DNA from: Aurantibrevibacter litoralis
GTDB lineage: Bacteria > Bacteroidota > Bacteroidia > Flavobacteriales > Flavobacteriaceae
Direction of reading: 5' to 3'
Assembly: GCF_034651555.1 (NCBI RefSeq)
Contig: NZ_JAYEEQ010000001.1
Coordinates: 310,001 to 374,000 of the forward strand
Length of the DNA stretch: 64,000 bases
Part shown: piece after piece, positions 41,576 to 50,238 of the stretch
How the letters are laid out: every line of letters begins with the position of its first letter
How positions within the stretch are numbered: the stretch's first letter is position 1
Notes under the pieces: generated by a model
Told to the model about the DNA's origin: nothing
Database searches by the model: none
What the model saw: the letters and a program-made list of their open reading frames with translations, nothing else
Position numbers and translations under genes: made by a program

Positions 41576-42595
41576 ATGTTAATGAATAAACCTATAAAAA
41601 CCGGAGTATTGTCTTTTGGCCTTTCCGGTAAAATTTTTCATGCTCCCTTTTTAGCAGAACATTCCGGATTTGAATTTTACGGTATTGTAGAGCGCTCTAA
41701 GAATGAAGCACAGCACATCTATCCTAACGTGATACGTTTTGAAAGTGTGGAAGCCTTATTGGCCAATACCGAAATAGAATTGGTGGTGGTAAACACTCCG
41801 AATTATACCCATTTTGAGTTTGCTATGATGGCGCTAAAGGCGCAAAAACATGTGTTGGTAGAAAAACCATTTACGGTAACTTCAGCAGAAGCCCAACAAC
41901 TTTTTGAGGAAGCCAAGAAACAGCAACGCTACGTGCTTCCGTATCAAAACAGGCGGTACGACAGTGATTTTCTATCTCTGGTGCAGGTGTTGCAATCGGG
42001 AAAATTGGGGAATTTAGTGGAAGTGCATATGCGTTTTGATCGGTATCGGTACGCCATTGGCCCAAAGGTGGGGAAAGAAACACCTTTGCCGGGAAGTGGA
42101 TTATTATACGATTTGGGTCCTCATTTATTAGATTCGTTGCTCTCCCTTTTTGGGAATCCGCTTAAATGGACAAAAACAACGGGGCATTTTAGGCCTCATA
42201 CACAGGTAGATGATTATGTGCACATTCACTTGGAGTATCCCAATCAGTTGCAGGTGTTTGTAACGACGAGTCTTTTGGTGGCCGCACCACTTCCTTCTTT
42301 TATTGTGCATGGTACTAAGGGTTCTTATGTTAAGGACAGAACCAATATTCAAGAAGAACAATTATTGGCAGGAATGTCTTTAAACGATCCAAATTACGGC
42401 ATAGAAGGATCGGAAAATAATGGGGTTCTTACTCTTATAGATGCCGATGGAACAAAAACCGTAACAGAAATTATTCCTGTAAAATCTTCCTATATGCACG
42501 TTTTTGAAGATGTGTACCAAACCATAAGGGAAGCGAAGCCCTATCCGGTAACGCAGGCGCAAATTTTAAAGCAACTGGAAATATTGGAAGGCTGA
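41576..42595 (+). CDS. Gfo/Idh/MocA family oxidoreductase (cytoplasmic)
   Basis: A 339-residue NAD(P)-dependent oxidoreductase. The Rossmann half starts TGVLSFGLSGKIFHAPFLAE and includes VVVNTPNYTHFEFA and VLVEKPFTVTSAEA (the family EKP motif). The C-terminal half has LPGSGLLYDLGPHLLDSLL. It lacks an export signal, unlike the homologue at 23603. It resembles the YdgJ/scyllo-inositol-dehydrogenase-type branch by the GLSGKIFHAPF pattern, but the substrate is not certain. ATG codons at 41576 and 41582 are both possible starts. The next gene is convergent. Confidence 0.88.
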   Translation: MLMNKPIKTGVLSFGLSGKIFHAPFLAEHSGFEFYGIVERSKNEAQHIYPNVIRFESVEALLANTEIELVVVNTPNYTHFEFAMMALKAQKHVLVEKPFTVTSAEAQQLFEEAKKQQRYVLPYQNRRYDSDFLSLVQVLQSGKLGNLVEVHMRFDRYRYAIGPKVGKETPLPGSGLLYDLGPHLLDSLLSLFGNPLKWTKTTGHFRPHTQVDDYVHIHLEYPNQLQVFVTTSLLVAAPLPSFIVHGTKGSYVKDRTNIQEEQLLAGMSLNDPNYGIEGSENNGVLTLIDADGTKTVTEIIPVKSSYMHVFEDVYQTIREAKPYPVTQAQILKQLEILEG

Positions 42596-42668
42596 TATTC
42601 TGTCTTCGTTTAAGTCTAAGCACATCATGCTACTATGTTGGGTAGGGGAGTAGTCCTTTTAAAACGCC

Positions 42669-44783
42669 CTATTTTCCGAGTTGCTGTAAGGCCTTAGAAA
42701 CCTCCCGTACCGGTAATTTACAAATTTTGTTTTGGCATACGTAAATCATGGTTTCTTCCGGTGCGAGTTTGTATTCTAACAGCGGAAGATTTTCTTCGGA
42801 TCCCCCCATAAATAGTGAAGTAGGCAGGTATTTTTTCTGTAATTCTAAGGCAACGGGCAATGCATCGTTGCCCATAACAGCCACTTCGTTGGCGGTATGA
42901 GCCATAAGTCCCATCAGAAGGCCCCAATTGGCATAATACCCTCCTTGATTCACCATATCTTTTTGCACCTGATTGAGCATGGCTGTGGCCATATCGATAT
43001 AAGGTTGGTGGTAAAAATATTCTCCAAGGCGGTACAACACCTGTGCCATGACCGAATTGGAAGCCGGAATTACATTATCGGCAAGTTCCATTTTGCGCAC
43101 CGCTAATGCTTCCGATACATCTGAAGTATAATAAAATAAACCATTTTCGGGTTCTCTGAAATGGGCAATGGCATACTCCGAAACGGTTCTTGCAAGTTGT
43201 AGCCACTGTACGTCTAAAGTGGCCTGATACAATAGGATGTACGCATCTGCCAATAGGGCATAATCGTCTAAAAAGGCTTCAATACCGGCTTCGCCATCTT
43301 TGTAATTACGCCACAAACGACCCTCTTCCCGAATCATATTTTGCGCTATAAATTGGGCATTTTTTAAGGCTGCATTAAGGTAAGCGGTGTCTCCCAATGC
43401 CAAATACGCATCCACATATCCTTTAAGCATGAGGGCGTTCCAGCTGGTAAGCACTTTATCATCGGTGGAGGGTCTAACCCGTTTATCCCGAGCCTTTAAC
43501 AAAATCGTTTTCCCTTCGTTTAACATTTGCTCCCATTGGCTTACCGTAAGATTGTGTTCGGTAGCAAATTGGGACATTGTCATTTTTTTGTGAAGAATAT
43601 TTTGATTGTTTTCCCAATTCCCATTTGGTGTTATATTATAATATGTTTTAAAAAAAGCGGCTGTTTTTGAGGGTAATAGCGCATCGATTTCGGCATTTGT
43701 CCACACATAAAACTTTCCCTCTACACCCTCGCTGTCTGCATTTAAGGAAGCATAAAATCCGCCTTCGGCACTGGTCATTTCTCGTTCAATAAAGGCCAAT
43801 GTTTCTCGAATAACTTGGGCATAGGTTTCATCGCCGGTTACTTTGTAGGCATGCGCATACAGGCTTACCAATTGGCCATTGTCGTACAACATTTTTTCAA
43901 AATGTGGAGCAAACCACACTTCATCTACGGAGTATCGGGAAAAACCACCTCCTATTTGATCATAGATGCCGCCATTAGCCATGGCAGTCAAGGTAACGTT
44001 AACAGCATCGAGTGCTTTTGCCTCGTTTAAAAGGTAATGGTATTGCAGCAAAAACTCCCATCCTACCGGCATAGGGAATTTTGGCGATCTTTGGTACCCT
44101 CCTTTTTTGTAGTCGATGGTTTTGCTCATTTTAGAAAAAATAGCGCGGTAGGTATTTTTTGTGAATTTGGCGTCACTTTGAGCCGGTAGGGAAATGACCT
44201 CTTGTTCTTTGATCCCTTTGGTTAACTGTGCCGCCTGCGCTTCTACTTTATCCTGTTTTTCGGTATATACTTTATGAATCTCTTCTAACACTTTTTTCCA
44301 TTGGTCTACCGGAAAGTAGGTGCCGGCAAAAAAAGGTTGCCCGTCTGGCAAGGCAAAGGCGTTTAGAGGCCAACCACCGCTGCCTGTAAGCAGTTGCACC
44401 GCATTCATGTAAATTTGATCGATATCGGGTCGTTCTTCGCGATCTATTTTGATGGGTACAAAATGGGTGTTCATCAATTGAGCTATAGTACTGTCCATAA
44501 AAGATTCGCGCTCCATAACATGGCACCAATGGCAGGCGGCATAACCAATACTAATAAGCAGGGGTTTATTTTCTTTTTTGGCTTTTTCTAAAGCCTCTTC
44601 ACCCCATTCATACCAATCTACCGGATTATCGGCATGCTGTTGCAGATACGGACTTTTAGCTTTGGCCAAGCGGTTCTTAGCGGTTGGTTTTCCTTTTTCC
44701 ATAGTGTTTTTCTCTTGTGCACATCCATAAAAAAATAGGATTTGAAAAATGCTGCATATAAAAAGAGTTTTAGGAACTTTCAT
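42669..44783 (-). CDS. Thioredoxin-domain (DUF255/YyaL-like) lipoprotein
   Basis: A 704-residue protein with an N-terminal thioredoxin-like DUF255 domain followed by an alpha/alpha-barrel like that of N-acylglucosamine 2-epimerases. The thioredoxin part has NPVDWYEWGEEAL, the CHWCHVMERESF motif with CxxC, and GSGGWPLNAFALPDGQPFFAGTYFP split over the next residues. The barrel includes FSRYSVDEVWFAPHFEKMLYDNGQL. Unlike cytosolic relatives, it begins with a lipoprotein signal (LFFYGC lipobox). The frame extends ten codons further to 44813, but the ATG at 44783 sits directly before the signal. The role of the family is poorly known. Confidence 0.87.
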   Translation of the reverse strand: MKVPKTLFICSIFQILFFYGCAQEKNTMEKGKPTAKNRLAKAKSPYLQQHADNPVDWYEWGEEALEKAKKENKPLLISIGYAACHWCHVMERESFMDSTIAQLMNTHFVPIKIDREERPDIDQIYMNAVQLLTGSGGWPLNAFALPDGQPFFAGTYFPVDQWKKVLEEIHKVYTEKQDKVEAQAAQLTKGIKEQEVISLPAQSDAKFTKNTYRAIFSKMSKTIDYKKGGYQRSPKFPMPVGWEFLLQYHYLLNEAKALDAVNVTLTAMANGGIYDQIGGGFSRYSVDEVWFAPHFEKMLYDNGQLVSLYAHAYKVTGDETYAQVIRETLAFIEREMTSAEGGFYASLNADSEGVEGKFYVWTNAEIDALLPSKTAAFFKTYYNITPNGNWENNQNILHKKMTMSQFATEHNLTVSQWEQMLNEGKTILLKARDKRVRPSTDDKVLTSWNALMLKGYVDAYLALGDTAYLNAALKNAQFIAQNMIREEGRLWRNYKDGEAGIEAFLDDYALLADAYILLYQATLDVQWLQLARTVSEYAIAHFREPENGLFYYTSDVSEALAVRKMELADNVIPASNSVMAQVLYRLGEYFYHQPYIDMATAMLNQVQKDMVNQGGYYANWGLLMGLMAHTANEVAVMGNDALPVALELQKKYLPTSLFMGGSEENLPLLEYKLAPEETMIYVCQNKICKLPVREVSKALQQLGK

Positions 44784-45055
44784 GAAATATTTGTTTTGTG
44801 AGCGTTGGAGCATCGCCTGTTTAGTGCGCTTTACACGACCATTTTCCTTTAAGGTTTCTACCGTAAAGATAATTACATTTTTTGCCTAAAAATAACCAAA
44901 ATAGCGCAATAATGACGATGTACAAGGTCTAGGTATCTTCCTTGGGTAGGTTTATGTGTTGGCTTTGAAGAAGTTTAGGATTCAAAAAAAAGGAACCTGC
45001 GAATTGTTTTGTATTTTTAAGCAGCTCTATATGGATACAAAGAAACGGAAGGCTC

Positions 45056-45772
45056 ATGCGATTATTAAAAGATCAACAAGTGCTACAAATTGGACGGTTT
45101 TTATGTCTTTTTGCGTTGTTGAGCAGTTGTATTTTAACCAAAAAAACCGGGTCTGCTGCAGCCCATCAACATAAAATTATATCGATTAAATCTGCCCGTG
45201 AAATGCCTTTAGATTCATGGGTAAACTTAAAAGGAACGGTAACCGTTGCCCCGGGGATCTTTGCGTCTTCCATGCCAAATGGTTATGCCATTCAGGACGA
45301 TTCTGGAGGTATCTATGTGGAAGATGGTTTGGCTCGAAGGAGGCCCAAGCGCGGCGAACTTGTAACGGTCAGCGGATGGATAAAAGCCAGTAACGGCATG
45401 TTGTACATAAAACAAATTAAGGTCAAAAAAAAGGGAAAAGGAAGGCAGATAGTGCCCCTTGTTTTAGCAACATCGGATGTACATACCGCTACGGAGGGAC
45501 GAATACTAAAAACGAGTGGCGCCATAGACAGTGTACAGAACGATATGCCTTATGGGTATAAAGTATATATCAATGACGGAAGCGGTACCTTGATGGTTTT
45601 TATTAATACGGGCACCGGAATATTGAATCACTTGCATCAATTTAAACCCAAATGTACGCTTTCCGTAACAGGCTTATCTGCTTCGTATTCGGGTGTTAGT
45701 GAAATTGTACCGCGTGCTTTGGAAGATATTAGCATACGGTGCACAGACAAACCACATGGAACTGAGAAATGA
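45056..45772 (+). CDS. OB-fold lipoprotein
   Basis: A 238-residue exported lipoprotein (hydrophobic segment ending LSSC). Two tandem OB-like beta-barrels are apparent: the first with LKGTVTVAPGIF, YAIQDDSGGIYVEDGL and GELVTVSGWIKASNGMLYI, the second with KVYINDGSGTLMVFINTGTG and CTLSVTGLSASYSG. The pattern matches OB-fold modules found in secreted nucleases and in DUF5689-like proteins, but no catalytic domain is attached. It may bind nucleic acid or glycan at the cell surface. It stands alone; 1.2 kb without credible genes follows. Confidence 0.65.
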   Translation: MRLLKDQQVLQIGRFLCLFALLSSCILTKKTGSAAAHQHKIISIKSAREMPLDSWVNLKGTVTVAPGIFASSMPNGYAIQDDSGGIYVEDGLARRRPKRGELVTVSGWIKASNGMLYIKQIKVKKKGKGRQIVPLVLATSDVHTATEGRILKTSGAIDSVQNDMPYGYKVYINDGSGTLMVFINTGTGILNHLHQFKPKCTLSVTGLSASYSGVSEIVPRALEDISIRCTDKPHGTEK

Positions 45773-45999
45773 ATGAGGTGAACTACGAAATTCGGAATAA
45801 TCATGTTGCATGAATCTGAAAAGAATAGGGGGTAGGTGCAGCACGATAAATCCGAAAAGGAATGTCGTATCTTGTGATGCGCTATATCGTATGTAAAACC
45901 TCAGTAACCCAACAAAATTAAGATATGAGACTGACAGCCTTAATGCAGTAATTGAACTCAGGTTTGCAAGTTGGGTCGTAGGAACGCAAAACGGTTTTA

Positions 46000-46189
46000 T
46001 CTAAAGATTCCCCGACCCTTGGGTGGGGGTTTCCTATTTACCTCTCCTTTGGAGAGGTCGGAACTGCCTTTTTGCAGTTCCGGGTGAGGTAAAATACAAA
46101 ATTTCGGATTTTGGCCCAAAGGCCAAAATGAAACTGGCGAAATACCCCTATGGCTTGCCTCGGGGATAGTCAGTTTCAAGAAATTTTTT
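46000..46189. repeat. Dispersed multi-hairpin repeat, copy 2
   Basis: Same repeat as 27681-27893 and 56770-56985. Here CCTCTCC-TTT-GGAGAGG is a perfect stem and the next hairpin is GGAACTGC-CTTTTT-GCAGTTCC. A segment of about 23 bp (CCCGTAC...AGAAGT in the other copies) is missing. The sequence before it (45773-45999) holds nothing I can name. Confidence 0.8.
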
Positions 46190-46346
46190 AGTATGGAAAA
46201 TAATGAGGCTTAATTTTGAAGATATGGCACGAGAAAAACCAAATAACCACTATAATTATACTCCTGTTTTTTCAATTTATGCTGCTATTGAACGAATCAA
46301 TCCTAGAAAAACGTAAGAATATTTTGACTAAGTCTTTTTCCTTATC
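46190..46346. other. Intergenic sequence with a 30-codon frame
   Basis: A/T-rich sequence between the repeat and the first cassette-like site. A short frame at 46224-46316 (MAREKPNNHYNYTPVFSIYA and ten more residues) is the only coding candidate. It may be the remnant of a cassette gene. Confidence 0.3.
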
Positions 46347-46433
46347 GCTACTAATAATCAAAATTCATTAGTTTAGTAGCATATATAAAGTAGATATAGG
46401 ATCACCAGTGTTCATAGCCAAACGTTGGGTTCC
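46347..46433. repeat. attC-like site 1 (right part)
   Basis: GCTACTAA (46347-46354) pairs with TTAGTAGC (46373-46380), then CATAGCCAAAC precedes GTTGGGTTCC at 46424-46433. CATAGCCAAAC also occurs right before the GTT of site 4. GTTGGGT fits the GTTRRRY core of integron sites. The matching left end (AAC word) is not clear. Confidence 0.5.
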
Positions 46434-46907
46434 ATATAGGATTTTAGGGTTTGAAATCTGCTAAATATTTAGCTTGGTTAGGATATCAATAGCCGGTTTG
46501 ATTTAAAGTGATAGAGAGTCATCACTTTTTAAGTCTTGCGGTGTTACCGTGGAAAGTTTTACTTTCAGACGAGTGATATCGTCAAAAGACTTAAGGCGAA
46601 GTTCGACTTTAAAATTGACATTGTCAAGTTTTTAAATTTGATAACTTCAAAATCAAGCCGCTAATTGATGAATTAAATAGATCCCAAGCTACCTTTTTTT
46701 TGACGAAGCATATGATGTTTATACTTCATAAAAAAGCAATAAAATAGCAGATTAATCATTTACCAAAGTAAATGATTAGAGGTAAAAATCCTAGACGGTA
46801 ACTCGTCTGCTACTTTAAATTAAGAAAAATGAAGAATTTAAAGTATTTTTAATTTTTATAGTATTTGATTGATAAACAAAAAAAATAAAAAATTACGAGA
46901 ACCCAAC
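46424..46907. other. Cassette-like unit without evident ORF, hairpin-rich
   Basis: Bounded by GTTGGGTTC at its start and the reverse complement GAACCCAAC (46899-46907) at its end. No frame of 60 codons is present. It holds several hairpins: AATCATTTAC-CAAA-GTAAATGATT (46754-46777), AGACG/CGTCT near 46794-46810, and ACTTTAAATT/AATTTAAAGT (46812-46844) followed by a T-rich run. It may encode a structured RNA or be a decayed gene. Confidence 0.5.
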
Positions 46908-46963
46908 ACTTGCTATAGACCATACCCTTCGGGATACGGTCTATAGCGTTTACGTTGGCATTA
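46899..46963. repeat. attC-like site 2
   Basis: GAACCCAAC (46899-46907), short spacer, TGCTATAGACC (46911-46921), central loop, GGTCTATAGCG (46938-46948), spacer, GTTGGCATTA (46954-46963). Two nested stems with unequal spacers are separated from a central loop, the layout of an attC site. ACCCAAC fits RYYYAAC. The left word closes the previous unit, the right word opens the next. Confidence 0.65.
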
Positions 46964-46973
46964 ATTTAAAAAA

Positions 46974-47426
46974 ATGAATAAATCGATAATAATAGTAATT
47001 CTATTTTTACTAGGTTTTAGTTGCGCAGACAACAATAATATGGAAAATTCTGATGCGACAATTTATAACTTAAGAAAAGAAAATGACAGTCTAAAAGAAA
47101 TTCTTGCGGAAATCAATACTAAATATGTTTTTGACAGTATATCGGTAAGAAAAATTTATGATCATTCAAATTCTTACGAGCCCAACTCGGAGTTAACTGC
47201 TGAGTTTGTAATCGCAGCTTTCTCTCAAAATAAAACTTATTTTATTGAATATGATTCTATAATCGACGAGGTGAAAGTTAATCCTAGGATAATATATCCA
47301 AATGTGAATGCAGGTTTTAATGTTTCAGCAATTCTTAAAAAGAATAACCATCTTTATCACGATTTAATTTTAGAAAATAAGTACGGAATAAAAGATACAC
47401 TTGAAATTCTAAATGTTATAAATTAA
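46974..47426 (+). CDS. Small lipoprotein in cassette-like unit
   Basis: A 150-residue exported lipoprotein (hydrophobic segment and lipobox LLGFSC, Cys at residue 17). A coiled-coil-like stretch (YNLRKENDSLKEILAEI) follows the lipid anchor, then a beta-rich part. I do not recognise the family. It is the only gene of a unit bounded by GTTGGCATTA (46954) and TAATGCCAAC (47433), with just 10 bp between the left boundary and the ATG and 6 bp between the stop and the right boundary. Such tight packing of one ORF is typical of integron cassettes. Confidence 0.7.
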   Translation: MNKSIIIVILFLLGFSCADNNNMENSDATIYNLRKENDSLKEILAEINTKYVFDSISVRKIYDHSNSYEPNSELTAEFVIAAFSQNKTYFIEYDSIIDEVKVNPRIIYPNVNAGFNVSAILKKNNHLYHDLILENKYGIKDTLEILNVIN

Positions 47427-47432
47427 AAAAAC

Positions 47433-47570
47433 TAATGCCAACAACTGGTATAACAAATAGCTGCTAAGTGCTTAACCCAAACTTTTTGTATATTTAAAAA
47501 CATGAAACCAACTCGGAAAGGCTAGCGATTATTTGCACGCTACTTGCCATACCAGAGAACGTTGCCAGTA
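47433..47570. repeat. attC-like site 3
   Basis: TAATGCCAAC (47433-47442), CTGGTAT (47445-47451), a long central part including AAGTGCTTAA, ATACCAG (47549-47555), and GTTGCCAGTA (47561-47570). The outer words are not complementary to each other: the left one matches the start of the preceding unit and the right one the end of the following unit at 54521. Confidence 0.65.
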
Positions 47571-47592
47571 ATTTTAAAAAACATGACGATAA

Positions 47593-48174
47593 ATGAAAAA
47601 CTTACTCTTTGACTTCATATCAAGATACATTTCGTTGACAGAAGAAGAAAAAAACACACTGATTGATCTAGATATATTTCACTCCTTCAAAAAAGGCGCT
47701 GTTTTGTTGGAAGAAGGACAAAAATCGAATAAAGGATATTTTGTATTAAAAGGTTGTATTCGGTCATATTATAATGTTGATGGAGAAGAAAAAACAACAG
47801 CATTTTATACTGAAATGGAAGGCTTAACTCCTCCCTGTGTTTTAAATGGAAAGCCTTCAGCATATTCTATTTCTTGTGTGGAAGACTCTATCCTTACGAT
47901 TTCTGACTCCAGCATGGAAGTTGAAGTTTTTCAGAAATTCCCAAAGTTTGAAACGATGTGCAGGGTTTTGTCTGAAGAACTATTGATTAAACAACAATTA
48001 GACTTTGATGCCTTTAAAACTTCTTCGCCTGAGCAACGTTACCTCAACCTTTTAGAAAAACGACCAGATTTAATCCAACGGGTGCCACAATATCAGTTAG
48101 CCAGTTTTTTAGGAATCAAGCCACAATCTTTAAGTAGGTTAAGAGCAAGAGTCAATGAAAAAAATAAGGGTTAG
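47593..48174 (+). CDS. Crp/Fnr family transcriptional regulator
   Basis: A 193-residue regulator with an N-terminal cyclic-nucleotide-binding-like domain (residues 20-130: FHSFKKGAVLLEEGQKSNKGYFVLKGCIR) and a C-terminal helix-turn-helix (QYQLASFLGIKPQSLSRLRAR). The cNMP pocket Arg/Glu signature is not obvious, as is common in Bacteroidota relatives, so the ligand is unknown. It is the first gene of a 7-kb cassette-like unit and starts 22 bp after the boundary word at 47561. It is followed by an outer-membrane-like protein and an alcohol dehydrogenase that it may control, by position only. Confidence 0.85.
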   Translation: MKNLLFDFISRYISLTEEEKNTLIDLDIFHSFKKGAVLLEEGQKSNKGYFVLKGCIRSYYNVDGEEKTTAFYTEMEGLTPPCVLNGKPSAYSISCVEDSILTISDSSMEVEVFQKFPKFETMCRVLSEELLIKQQLDFDAFKTSSPEQRYLNLLEKRPDLIQRVPQYQLASFLGIKPQSLSRLRARVNEKNKG

Positions 48175-48220
48175 CCTGCTTTCTTAACTTAAGTGAACGA
48201 GTTATAGCAGCTCACTAATC

Positions 48221-48228
48221 TACTTTTG
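48221..48228 (+). promoter_or_regulatory. Candidate promoter -7 element
   Basis: TACTTTTG matches TAnnTTTG and lies 27 bp before the ATG at 48256. No convincing -33 TTTG is present, which would fit dependence on an activator such as the adjacent Crp/Fnr-type protein. Confidence 0.38.
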
Positions 48229-48255
48229 CATTATCATTTTACACAAAAAGAAGAT

Positions 48256-48876
48256 ATGCAAAAAAAAATAATGTGGATGGGTTTTGTCATTTTGATGACA
48301 AATTGCTTCCACGTCAATGCACAATACACCCTACAGGATAGCACTTCTAAAAGAAATTTTATTGGAAGCACCTTTTTCGTGTTGGGAAATTTCGCTCAGA
48401 CCAATAAACCTGATTTTGCTCAGCTTAATTTTGGCTACCGTTTAACAGAAAAGGATGTGGTATCCTTGGAGTTCAAAACATGGAAATATGCATGGTCGCT
48501 GGGTGTTCCCTATGGAGATTCCTATGAAGCATCTAAAGAGAAGTTTCCCGGCTATATTAGAGAGTATGGCTTCGCATTGGTATATCAGCGATTTTGGTGG
48601 AAAGGACTCTATACGGGAATTCATGTTATGAATGCCTGGCAAAGTTTTGTTGATGAAGATAATAAGAAAATCGACAATGGCTTTCAAATATTCAACACTT
48701 ATAGAGTGGGCTATCAAGTTAAACTTTTTAAAGACAGATTCTTTATAGAACCATCTATTGCTATTACGCATCGCCTGTATCACACAGAAATGCCTGATTC
48801 GCTTAAACAACTTGATGATAAAAATTCGAAATTCTTTTTCGGAGAACCAGGTCTACATTTTGGATTTAATTTTTAG
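48256..48876 (+). CDS. Secreted hypothetical protein, probable beta-barrel
   Basis: A 206-residue protein with a signal peptide (MQKKIMWMGFVILMTNCFHVNAQ) and alternating hydrophobic residues with many aromatics, ending in Phe (LHFGFNF) as outer-membrane barrels do. Patterns such as AQLNFGYRLTEKDVVSLEFK suggest beta hairpins. I cannot name the family. The frame extends ten codons upstream to 48226, but the ATG at 48256 places the signal peptide at the N-terminus. The next gene starts 3 bp after its stop, so the two form an operon with the alcohol dehydrogenase. Confidence 0.7.
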   Translation: MQKKIMWMGFVILMTNCFHVNAQYTLQDSTSKRNFIGSTFFVLGNFAQTNKPDFAQLNFGYRLTEKDVVSLEFKTWKYAWSLGVPYGDSYEASKEKFPGYIREYGFALVYQRFWWKGLYTGIHVMNAWQSFVDEDNKKIDNGFQIFNTYRVGYQVKLFKDRFFIEPSIAITHRLYHTEMPDSLKQLDDKNSKFFFGEPGLHFGFNF

Positions 48877-48879
48877 GTA

Positions 48880-49800
48880 ATGAAAGCGGTTATTTGTACC
48901 AAATATGGAAGTCCCGAAGTGCTCCAGATTCAAGGAGCACAAAAGCCCAAATGTGGTAGTCATGAGCTTTTGACAAAGGTAATGGCTACCGCAGTAAACT
49001 CTGCTGATGTAAAAGTTAGAGGGCTAGCAGTAAAAGGCATTTTAAAGCCACTGATGCGAGTAGTTTTAGGATTCAAAAAGCCAAGAAACCCCATATTGGG
49101 AACGATATATTCCGGTGTTGTGGAGGAGATTGGGGAAAGCGTTACCCGATTTAAACCAGGAGATAAGGTTTTCGGGAGTACAGGTTTCCATTTTGGAACA
49201 TATGCTGAATATCTTTCCACAAAGGAGAATAGTCCTGTTCATTTAATGCCAAAGAACGCAAGCTTTGAAGAGGCGGCTGCATTAATCTTTGGTGGACAAA
49301 CAGCACATTACTTTCTGGAAAAGGCCCGACTTTCCAAAAGATCTAGGCCTAAGGTCTTGATCATAGGTTCAACAGGTTCGGTGGGCATAGCTGCCATTCA
49401 AATCGCTCTATATTATAAAGCAGAAGTAACGGCTGTTTGTGGTTCATCAAGTAAAGCACTGATGACAGCATTGAGGGTCGAAAACACGATTTTTTACGAC
49501 CAGGATGATTTTAGAAAGCAATCCAACTGCTACGACATCCTTTTTGATGCCGTTGGATGCACCAAGCTAAAATTTTGCCGACACCTCTTAAAACCTGAGG
49601 GGAAATTTGTTTCTGTTGACGGATTGTCCTATGCAACTGAAACAACAGCTCAATTGGAATTTATTAAAACTGTTTTTGAAAAGGGAGAGATGAAAGCAAT
49701 AATCGATAAAACATATTCACTTGAAGCCATTCAGCAAGCCCATGCCTATGTGGATACAGGAAGAAAGAAGGGGAATATAGTGATAAGAGTAAGCGAATAA
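48880..49800 (+). CDS. NAD(P)-dependent alcohol dehydrogenase (MDR, quinone-reductase-like)
   Basis: A 306-residue medium-chain dehydrogenase/reductase. Residues 1-130 form the GroES-like domain (KAVICTKYGSPEVLQIQGAQ, ILGTIYSGVVEEIGESVTRF, PGDKVFGSTGFHFGTYAEY) and 130-300 the nucleotide-binding domain (KVLIIGSTGSVGIAAIQIAL). The structural-zinc Cys cluster is absent, as in quinone oxidoreductase-type members. It would reduce or oxidise small carbonyl compounds with NAD(P)H. It is 3 bp downstream of the secreted barrel-like protein and carries no paralog in the window. Confidence 0.88.
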   Translation: MKAVICTKYGSPEVLQIQGAQKPKCGSHELLTKVMATAVNSADVKVRGLAVKGILKPLMRVVLGFKKPRNPILGTIYSGVVEEIGESVTRFKPGDKVFGSTGFHFGTYAEYLSTKENSPVHLMPKNASFEEAAALIFGGQTAHYFLEKARLSKRSRPKVLIIGSTGSVGIAAIQIALYYKAEVTAVCGSSSKALMTALRVENTIFYDQDDFRKQSNCYDILFDAVGCTKLKFCRHLLKPEGKFVSVDGLSYATETTAQLEFIKTVFEKGEMKAIIDKTYSLEAIQQAHAYVDTGRKKGNIVIRVSE

Positions 49801-49823
49801 ATAAAATTATAATAAACAATTAA

Positions 49824-50204
49824 ATGACTTATAAAATGAAAACTATTTTAAATCTAACAAAATCAATCATTTTGGTATTTTCATTCACACTTATTTCATG
49901 TGAAAAAAACGACTCCGACTTATCACCAAAAAATCTGTGTGGAGTACAAAACGCAGTACAGGAATTAGAGTGGCTAAAAGAAGCCATTGATGAGGTGCGT
50001 AATGATGAATACTCCTATTATTCCACGGCTTTGTATCAAAGCGAAAGGGTTTTCTTTTATGTTAATTGCGACCCAGCTGTCAATTACGTATCATTCATCC
50101 TAAACTGCGCTGGCGAGAATTTGGGTAATACAAATGAGCTTTATGATGAACTTTCCGAAATTGAGGTAGTATGGAAGCACGAGAATTCAAAGTGTAATTT
50201 TTAA
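49824..50204 (+). CDS. Small lipoprotein, DUF6970-like
   Basis: A 126-residue exported lipoprotein with lipobox TLISC (Cys 26) and a short domain that includes NAVQELEWLKEAIDEVRN and four further Cys residues. The pattern WLKEAI resembles DUF6970 lipoproteins of Bacteroidota; the function is unknown. ATG codons exist at 49824 and 49836; the second puts the positive N-terminus closest to the hydrophobic segment. It lies 23 bp after the alcohol dehydrogenase and 34 bp before the next gene, in one direction. Confidence 0.65.
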   Translation: MTYKMKTILNLTKSIILVFSFTLISCEKNDSDLSPKNLCGVQNAVQELEWLKEAIDEVRNDEYSYYSTALYQSERVFFYVNCDPAVNYVSFILNCAGENLGNTNELYDELSEIEVVWKHENSKCNF

Positions 50205-50238
50205 TGCATCGGATTATCCCAAATACTCCATAAATGAT

